Of a stretch of 28,776 nt of DNA, positions 22,181 through 27,131 are shown piece by piece. The stretch spans positions 1 through 28,776 of IMG/VR virus record IMGVR_UViG_3300006802_000392; one strand, written 5' to 3'. This DNA is from a virus. The notes beneath the pieces were generated by a model that worked only from the letters and a program-made list of their open reading frames with translations, made no database searches and was not told the DNA's origin. Both the position numbers and the translations under genes were made by a program. Position 1 is the stretch's first letter. Every line of letters starts with the position of its first letter.

Positions 22181-23438
22181 GGGCCAACTCCGCTAAAGAT
22201 TTCTTGTCGTGTAACGCATCCCATATGCGCTCGTCAATAGTTTTATTACACATGACGACATAACACCAGACCTCTCGCGTCTGGCCGCTGCGATGCAGCC
22301 GGCCCACGGTTTGTTCGAATAGCTCCAGCGACCACGGCAACGATAGAAACACGATCTTGTTGCCGCCAAACTGGAGGTTTAGCCCGTGGCCGGCGCTTTT
22401 GGGATGGATCGCCAAAAGTTCAACCTTGCCGGCGTTCCAGCGCTCGATGGCGTCGGGCGCATCTATTGTAGTAACATTAAATGATCTTTGAAGCTCGGCT
22501 AGTTCTTCTTTGTAATTGTAGACGACGATGGTGTTGTCTCGCTGGTTTTCGTCGAGGATGTCTCGGAGAGATTCAAACTTTTGGCGTCCAAACCACTGAG
22601 CAATGCCTTGGCTATCATAAGCGAAGCCGGAGGTAAGCTGCTGAAGTTTGTTTGTGACAGCAGCCGCTGTTGGAGCCGTGATCTCTTCATGCACATATTC
22701 CTTCTTCATGTTCTCGTATGGCGTGCGGTCGTCAAGATCGCAGCGCATTTCAACGACGTGTAACGGCGGCAGTTTATCCTTATACTCGCCAGGCTCTAGC
22801 ACGTATGTCGCCGGCTTGATCGTCTCCATGACTTTGGGCAGTGCTTGCGGTAGCGGCTCCCACTGGCCATAGTCGCGGTTGACGCAGTAAAAATATTGTT
22901 GAAGAAACGCACCTTTGCTGCGGCCTAGCAGCGTCTGGTCAATGACCTTGCACTGGCCGAACACGTCTTCTAGGCCGTTTGATGTAAACGATCCCGTCAG
23001 ACCCCAGCGGATCTTAAATTGATCAAGTATCTTAAGCAGGAATTTAAATCGTTTACCGGAAGGATTTTTGAGACGTGTCAGCTCGTCGAATACAATGCCA
23101 TCAAAGTCTTTCGGATCTATTGACGGGATGTTGTCATAGTTGGTGACGACTATATTCACGTCAGCAGCGAACGCTTTTTTGCGCTGCGCTGGCGTGCCAA
23201 CAGCGACAGCCATTCTCATGTGTTCGGCCCACTTCGGCCGCTCAACAGGCCACACGTCAGTGCAAACGCGCTTCGGCGCTAACACAAGCCAGCGGTCGCA
23301 ATAACCTTTAGCCGTCATGTCCGCCATCGCCGTCAATGTAATCGCTGTCTTGCCCGCGCCTACTGGCGCAAGTATCATGGCTCGGTCATGGGCGAAGAGG
23401 AAGTCGGCGGCGTCGTGTTGATACGGTCGTAAGTCCAT
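22149..23438 (-). CDS. SNF2-type (superfamily 2) DNA helicase/translocase (429 aa)
   Basis: Superfamily 2 motifs occur in order. LRPYQ (3-7) is the Q/I entry, APVGAGKTA (24-32) is Walker A with Lys30, and IVFDELTRLKN (115-125) is the Walker B equivalent, DEL rather than DEAH. LTGS (147-150) is motif III, HPKSAGHGLNLQ (345-356) is motif V, and QTVGRLHRSGQ (376-386) is motif VI with its arginine fingers. The order and the R-L-H-R-S-G-Q form are those of phage SNF2-like helicases. It likely remodels replication or recombination intermediates together with the VRR-NUC protein encoded just upstream. The start overlaps that gene by 64 nt. Transcription is opposite to the polymerase operon. Confidence 0.92.
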   Translation of the reverse strand: MDLRPYQHDAADFLFAHDRAMILAPVGAGKTAITLTAMADMTAKGYCDRWLVLAPKRVCTDVWPVERPKWAEHMRMAVAVGTPAQRKKAFAADVNIVVTNYDNIPSIDPKDFDGIVFDELTRLKNPSGKRFKFLLKILDQFKIRWGLTGSFTSNGLEDVFGQCKVIDQTLLGRSKGAFLQQYFYCVNRDYGQWEPLPQALPKVMETIKPATYVLEPGEYKDKLPPLHVVEMRCDLDDRTPYENMKKEYVHEEITAPTAAAVTNKLQQLTSGFAYDSQGIAQWFGRQKFESLRDILDENQRDNTIVVYNYKEELAELQRSFNVTTIDAPDAIERWNAGKVELLAIHPKSAGHGLNLQFGGNKIVFLSLPWSLELFEQTVGRLHRSGQTREVWCYVVMCNKTIDERIWDALHDKKSLAELALAELSNMERT

Positions 23439-23698
23439 CGGTCAACCTGTTCACGGCTCCAAAGACACGCATAATTTTGGTTAAGCCTGTGCATATCTTC
23501 GGCAAATATTTTTTGCAGCGCGGATAGTTTGCCGCCATCTTTTTTTAGCTCTACAAACCACGTTTCACCGTTTGGTAGACAAACGATCCGGTCGCTTACG
23601 CCGCGATTTGATAGAGAATTGAACTTGTATGCTATGCCGTTAAGCGATTGAACTGACTTAACAAAATAGCGCTCAATGTCTTTTTCTAGATCTTGCAT
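23375..23698 (-). CDS. VRR-NUC domain nuclease (107 aa)
   Basis: The 107-residue protein has VSDRIVCLPNGETWFVELKK, then DGGKLSALQKIFAE. Asp36, Glu50 and Lys52 form the PD-(D/E)xK core, and Gln62 lies in the following helix. GVSDR-x13-E-x-K-x4-G-x-L-S-x-x-Q is the VRR-NUC signature. Stand-alone phage VRR-NUC proteins cut branched DNA structures, and pairing with an SNF2 helicase is a common phage arrangement. It is the first gene of the leftward unit, starting at the divergent gap. No clear ribosome site precedes its ATG. The C-terminal 20 residues (NTTPPTSSSPMTEP) are disordered and overlap the helicase start. Confidence 0.9.
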   Translation of the reverse strand: MQDLEKDIERYFVKSVQSLNGIAYKFNSLSNRGVSDRIVCLPNGETWFVELKKDGGKLSALQKIFAEDMHRLNQNYACLWSREQVDRWTYDRINTTPPTSSSPMTEP

Positions 23699-23759
23699 AA
23701 AAAACTATTGACACACTCGTAAAGAAAAGTCTAGTGTCGAAACATTGAAAGGTAAGGTA
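23699..23759. promoter_or_regulatory. divergent control region between the two replication units
   Basis: This 61-bp gap separates the VRR-NUC start (leftward) and the Cas4-like nuclease start (rightward), so it should hold promoters for both. Rightward: TTGACA at 23708-23713, an 18-nt spacer and TAGTGT at 23732-23737, with the start codon 22 nt beyond. The -35 is a perfect consensus, while the -10 is weak. The segment TTGACAC (23708-23714) and GTGTCGAA (23734-23741) form an imperfect inverted repeat covering both promoter boxes, which could be an operator. I see no convincing leftward promoter. Confidence 0.55.
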
Positions 23760-24854
23760 ATGGCGCACAGCAATATCGTCGGCGGTTCGACCGCTAAACG
23801 TCTCATCAAATGCCCCGGTTCGCGGGCGCTGGTCAACACAGTCCCTGAAAAGCCCACAAGCAAATACGCTGAAGAAGGCTCGCGTCTGCATGACGCGATG
23901 CACATGATCTTGTCGCATGGCGGCAGTGTCGAAGATTATCCTGACAATGAGAAGTTAATCCTTGCACTTGACGCGCTGAACGAGATCGACCCTAATGCGG
24001 AGCTTGAGTTTGTCACGGAGGTGAACGTCCATTTCAATGACTTTCTTGCCGGAGTTTACGGTTCTTGCGATCTCGCTGGCCGTATACGCAATCGTGCGAT
24101 AATCCTCGACTGGAAGTTTGGGGATGGCGTTGCGGTAGACGCCGAAGAAAATGAACAGCTCATGTTCTACACGGCCGCAGGGATGCGGACGGAAGCGCTG
24201 CGCTGGGTTTTTGAAGGTGTTGACGAGATCGAACTCGTCATCGTGCAGCCGCCTTACGTTAAGCGCTGGGTGACGACGCCCGGTCGCATCAAGGCGTTTG
24301 AGCGCACGCTGTATGATGCCGTGCAGGCGTCATTCAAACCTAACGCGCCGTTCGCTGCTGGCGATCATTGTCGTTGGTGCGCCGCCAAGCCTGTCTGCCC
24401 GTTGCTTACAGGTCAGCTTGAGCGCGCTGTTGCGACTAAAGTTAAAGCTATTGATGTGGAGAAAGTCGGCAATGCTCTGGCGTTTGCGATCCTTGCGGAA
24501 GAATGGGCTAAAAGCGTCCGTGAACTGGCCCAGACGATGTTGGAAAACAACGCGCCAGTGCCGGGATGGAAGCTCGTCCCCAAGCGCGCCACTCGTCAAT
24601 GGGTTAATGATGAAGGAGCGCGTGAAGCTCTTGAGCAAATGGGGCTTGATTCCGAAGAATTGATTGTGACCGAACTGAAATCGCCGGCGCAAGTGGAGAA
24701 GGTGCTTAAAAAACACAAGCTCGAACTGCCGAAGGATCTCGTCGTCGCAGTCTCAACAGGTCATACAATCGCACCGGAGTCAGATCCGCGTCCGGCTGTC
24801 TTGACGATAGGCAAGGACATTCGTTCTGCCTTCTCTAAACTTGAGGTAAAGTAA
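23760..24854 (+). CDS. Cas4/RecB-like Fe-S exonuclease, DUF2800 family (364 aa)
   Basis: Counted from ATG 23760 (ribosome site AAAGGTAAGG), the protein has an N-terminal Cys18 in TAKRLIKCPGS and His44 in EEGSRLHDAMH. The PD-(D/E)xK core is GSCDLAG with Asp104, then ILDWKFG with Asp117 and Lys119, with Gln133 following. A C-terminal cysteine cluster has Cys204, Cys207 and Cys213 (CRWCAAKPVC). One N-terminal and three C-terminal cysteines are the 4Fe-4S arrangement of Cas4/AddB-type nucleases, and the layout matches phage DUF2800 proteins. It likely trims DNA ends during phage recombination or replication. A longer start at TTG 23745 is possible but lacks a ribosome site. It overlaps the next gene by one base. 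Confidence 0.88.
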   Translation: MAHSNIVGGSTAKRLIKCPGSRALVNTVPEKPTSKYAEEGSRLHDAMHMILSHGGSVEDYPDNEKLILALDALNEIDPNAELEFVTEVNVHFNDFLAGVYGSCDLAGRIRNRAIILDWKFGDGVAVDAEENEQLMFYTAAGMRTEALRWVFEGVDEIELVIVQPPYVKRWVTTPGRIKAFERTLYDAVQASFKPNAPFAAGDHCRWCAAKPVCPLLTGQLERAVATKVKAIDVEKVGNALAFAILAEEWAKSVRELAQTMLENNAPVPGWKLVPKRATRQWVNDEGAREALEQMGLDSEELIVTELKSPAQVEKVLKKHKLELPKDLVVAVSTGHTIAPESDPRPAVLTIGKDIRSAFSKLEVK

Positions 24855-25480
24855 TGTCTAATATTGTGAAGTTCGGCAACGCCAATCTCCCCACCGCTGC
24901 GTCTCTTGCTGAGTCGCTGCGTAAGCTCGACACCGAAGCTGCTGTCGGTTCTGCCATCCTGAAAATGGATAAGACCGGCCATTGGGTTTACGGTGCGGAT
25001 CAGACTGAGATCGACAAAGATGGACGCTGGGCGGTCAATCCGTTCTCGTTCGTTCACGGTTTCATTGCGTGGGGCGAAGGCGAGGTGCTTGGCGAGAAGA
25101 TGGTGTCCATTACGGAGCCGCTTCCCGAACTGGATGTGCCCCCGCCTGGCGCTAAGCGTGGATGGGAGCCGCAGGTTGGCATGAGCGTCAAGTGCTTAGA
25201 TGGTGAGGATGCTGGCGTTGAAGCGCGCTACACAGTCACATCTGTTGGTGGTAAGCGCTCTATGCATCAGCTCGCCATGAAGGTTGCCGATCAGGTCGAG
25301 AAGAATCAGGACGCGCCAGTGGCCGTCGTGAAACTCGGCTCGGAATATTATCAGCACAAGTCCTACGGTCGCGTCTACACTCCGGTGTTTGACGTGATCG
25401 AATGGATTTCGCTCGATGGCGCGCCGGCCGAATCGGTCGATGGCTCCGCTGGTGACACTGGCCGCCGTCGTCGCGGCTGA
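24854..25480 (+). CDS. phage ssDNA-binding-like protein (208 aa)
   Basis: The 208-residue protein (ILKMDKTGHWVYGADQTEID, then WAVNPFSFVHGFIAWGEGEV, GWEPQVGMSVKCLDGEDAGV, and QAPVAVVKLGSEYYQHKSYG by similarity of DAPVAVVKLGSEYYQHKSYG) is a conserved phage protein. It regularly follows the DUF2800-type nuclease in phage replication operons. It has a beta-rich body with many aromatic residues and an acidic-to-basic C-terminal tail (ESVDGSAGDTGRRRRG). That is suggestive of an OB-fold single-strand binding protein, but the usual acidic SSB tip is absent. The binding function is inferred from partner and composition. A strong terminator follows 9 nt after the stop. Confidence 0.7.
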   Translation: MSNIVKFGNANLPTAASLAESLRKLDTEAAVGSAILKMDKTGHWVYGADQTEIDKDGRWAVNPFSFVHGFIAWGEGEVLGEKMVSITEPLPELDVPPPGAKRGWEPQVGMSVKCLDGEDAGVEARYTVTSVGGKRSMHQLAMKVADQVEKNQDAPVAVVKLGSEYYQHKSYGRVYTPVFDVIEWISLDGAPAESVDGSAGDTGRRRRG

Positions 25481-25488
25481 TAATAGGG

Positions 25489-25523
25489 AGGGCGGCGTAG
25501 GGGAACTGCGCCGCCCTTTTTTT
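25489..25523 (+). terminator. strong intrinsic terminator / attenuator
   Basis: AGGGCGGCG (25489-25497) pairs perfectly with CGCCGCCCT (25509-25517). The loop is 11 nt, and T-run 25517-25523 follows at once. This is a textbook rho-independent terminator on the + strand. It lies inside a row of co-directional replication genes, and the next gene begins within 2 to 14 nt of the T-run. No separate promoter is visible in the gap. Confidence 0.9.
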
Positions 25524-25536
25524 CATGGGGCCAAAC

Positions 25537-26166
25537 ATGAGCTATCTTTTCCCTTACGCTGGCGATGATCGTCGTCGCGCTAAACTAAAGCCTAAAAAGC
25601 CTGCGCCGCTTCAGCATCCCAGACGCGTGCTGCCGCAGGCTCCGGTGCCGGAGCATGTGATTAGTTTTCAAGGTGTGGCGAATATGCCGCTTCCGTTACG
25701 TCAGATCATGCTTGAGGTGTGCAAAGAGCATAACGTCGTGCCGATAGATATTGTCGGCACGGACAGCCGTAAGCATGTCGTGCAGGCGCGACGGGTGTAT
25801 TGCATACGCGCTAAAGAGGAAACGAATTGCAGCTATAGCAAGATCGCACGGTCAATAAATAAAGACCATACGACCGTGATCTATTTCGTAAAACAGGGGT
25901 TGGCGGGCTGTTCATTAGAGCCGATGAAGGTGACGCATGTCCCCACGCCGCGCAAGCTGAAAGGCCCCGTCGTCGATCTGACTGCGTTAGAGCAACAGTA
26001 TTTTGACCTCTCGCAGGAAGGGCTCACGGATAAAGAGATCGCGCAGCGTATGGATAAATCATACGAAGCTGTGCGCCATTACCCCAAACGCATCAAGAGG
26101 AAAATGGCGCTGGCTCTTACATTGAAGGAGAAAGATGATGGGCTTTTATCAGGCGCAGAAAATTGA
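25537..26166 (+). CDS. DnaA domain IV-like DNA-binding protein with second HTH (209 aa)
   Basis: After a basic disordered N-terminus (RRRAKLKPKKPAPLQHPRR), residues about 50-122 match the DnaA C-terminal DNA-binding domain. They read PLRQIMLEVCKEHNVVPIDI, then VGTDSRKHVVQARRVYCIRA and SYSKIARSINKDHTTVIYFV, with the DnaA-box-reading signature DHTTV at 110-114. Residues about 149-190 (LTALEQQYFDLSQEGLTDKE, then IAQRMDKSYEAVRHYPKRIK) form a second HTH of the LuxR/sigma-4 type. There is no AAA+ ATPase domain. It may bind DnaA-box-like sites to start or regulate phage replication, or act as a transcription factor. ATG 25537 has GGGG 6 nt before it; ATG 25525, two bases after the terminator T-run, would add four residues. 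Confidence 0.82.
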   Translation: MSYLFPYAGDDRRRAKLKPKKPAPLQHPRRVLPQAPVPEHVISFQGVANMPLPLRQIMLEVCKEHNVVPIDIVGTDSRKHVVQARRVYCIRAKEETNCSYSKIARSINKDHTTVIYFVKQGLAGCSLEPMKVTHVPTPRKLKGPVVDLTALEQQYFDLSQEGLTDKEIAQRMDKSYEAVRHYPKRIKRKMALALTLKEKDDGLLSGAEN

Positions 26167-26407
26167 GAAGCTGGAAGCCGATAAAGAGTTGGCGGCGAAC
26201 TACAGAGACGCTTTTGAGATGCTGGCTAACCAAGCGCGGACGATTGAGAAAAAGCATGAACGCATCGCGGAACTTGAAGCAGCGCTGAAACCGTTTGCTG
26301 AATTAGACGCACATTGGGCTGGCGACAAAATGCCTCTTCAGCCTAAGTCGGTCATGCTCAACCCATTGCCGATTCTCTACGCAATAAAGGCTTTAAAAAA
26401 TGATTGA
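26135..26407 (+). CDS. small coiled-coil phage protein (90 aa)
   Basis: The 90-residue protein is mostly a charged coiled coil (KIEKLEADKELAANYRDAFE, then MLANQARTIEKKHERIAELE) and ends with PLPILYAIKALKND. Short coiled-coil proteins with 'IAELEAALKPFA' are common in phage early regions and have no assigned function. The start is ATG 26135 or ATG 26138, with AAGGAG just upstream. It overlaps the DnaA-like gene by 32 nt and the next small gene by 8 nt. Confidence 0.7.
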   Translation: MMGFYQAQKIEKLEADKELAANYRDAFEMLANQARTIEKKHERIAELEAALKPFAELDAHWAGDKMPLQPKSVMLNPLPILYAIKALKND

Positions 26408-26570
26408 AGATCTGTCACTATATCTTTTCTTTTACGGCTTCGGCCTAGCATCGGGAGTGTTTGTATCATGGTTAGAATCATATGCTGCGTCGCGCTCATA
26501 TCGTCATCAGCAGCCGCCCAAGAAATCAGTGTCTGGGGCGGATCAAACGGCCCGGTCGCGACTGAACTGA
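26400..26570 (+). CDS. small membrane protein (56 aa)
   Basis: ATG at 26400 overlaps the stop of the coiled-coil gene and opens a 56-residue frame ending TGA 26568-26570. Residues about 7-25 (LYLFFYGFGLASGVFVSWL) are one membrane segment. The remainder is a basic, Pro and Ser-rich tail (SRSYRHQQPPKKSVSGADQT). The AGG of the upstream AAAGG (26387-26391) is close enough to initiate, and translational coupling is likely. The last 103 nt also encode the N-terminus of the following secreted protein in another frame. I recognise no family; the frame could be chance, but its membrane segment plus exact coupling favour a real gene. Confidence 0.5.
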   Translation: MIEDLSLYLFFYGFGLASGVFVSWLESYAASRSYRHQQPPKKSVSGADQTARSRLN

Positions 26571-26707
26571 GCTATCCTAACGAGAACTTCTACTACACGC
26601 CCTACGGCCAGATCAGCGCGCCAAAGGTGGGTGACATGACTGTATACAACGGCCCTAATGGAGAGTATCTTGGCTACCGCTTAGAAGGAGGAAACAATGG
26701 CGAATGA
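26468..26707 (+). CDS. small exported protein with signal peptide (79 aa)
   Basis: The product starts with a cleavable signal peptide (VRIICCVALISSSAAAQ; likely cut between Ala17 and Gln18). The mature part of about 62 residues (EISVWGGSNGPVATELSYPN, then ENFYYTPYGQISAPKVGDMT and VYNGPNGEYLGYRLEGGNNG) is rich in Gly, Tyr and Asn and has no Cys. It resembles nothing I can name. An exported phage protein in the early region might modify the envelope, for example superinfection exclusion, but this is inference. GGGAG lies 12 nt before the ATG, slightly far. The C-terminus overlaps the HNH gene by 11 nt. Confidence 0.6.
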   Translation: MVRIICCVALISSSAAAQEISVWGGSNGPVATELSYPNENFYYTPYGQISAPKVGDMTVYNGPNGEYLGYRLEGGNNGE

Positions 26708-27131
26708 GATTTGGCGCGATGTCGTCGGGTTTGAAGACGCCTATCAAGTCAGCAATATGGGCCGCGTCAAATCCAAGTCGCGGCTAGTTGCTATGTCAGC
26801 ATCACATAAGTCGGTCGCTTATTTGAGCCGTCGTGAAGGGCGTTTGTTAAAACCGGGCAGAGCAAGCACCGGATATTTTACGGTTGCACTTGGGCGTGGT
26901 AATTCTAGAACATTGCACAGTTTAGTGGCCGAAGCCTTTATTGGCCCGTGTCCTATTGGCTATGAGGTTTTGCATATAGATGGCACACGAACAAATAATC
27001 GCGTCGATAATTTACGATACGGAACGCGGCACGAAAATATAATGGACGCCGTTAAACACGGAAGTTGGATGACTAAAGAACGTCATCAGGCGCTCGTCAA
27101 AGGTCGTCAAACACGATGGGGCGACCGATGA
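26697..27131 (+). CDS. HNH homing-type endonuclease with NUMOD4 domain (144 aa)
   Basis: The N-terminal NUMOD4 motif (EIWRDVVGFEDAYQVSNMGR, then VKSKSR) is followed by an HNH_3 nuclease core: LHSLVAEAFIGPCPIGYEVL, then HIDGTRTNNRVDNLRYGTRH. His74, His93, Asp95, Asn101 and Asn105 are candidate active-site residues. The C-terminal basic helix (MTKERHQALVKGRQTRWGDR) may bind DNA. Such genes are usually selfish free-standing homing endonucleases. It has a strong AAGGAGG ribosome site and overlaps the polymerase start as ATGA, so it has been neatly built into the operon. No intron is visible nearby. Confidence 0.9.
   Translation: MANEIWRDVVGFEDAYQVSNMGRVKSKSRLVAMSASHKSVAYLSRREGRLLKPGRASTGYFTVALGRGNSRTLHSLVAEAFIGPCPIGYEVLHIDGTRTNNRVDNLRYGTRHENIMDAVKHGSWMTKERHQALVKGRQTRWGDR

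Noticed and set aside
26697-27131. Group I intron or intein around the HNH gene
   Set aside because: The polymerase frame starts cleanly at the HNH stop and runs uninterrupted to the edge. No split gene or splice-like core is visible, so this is a free-standing endonuclease.
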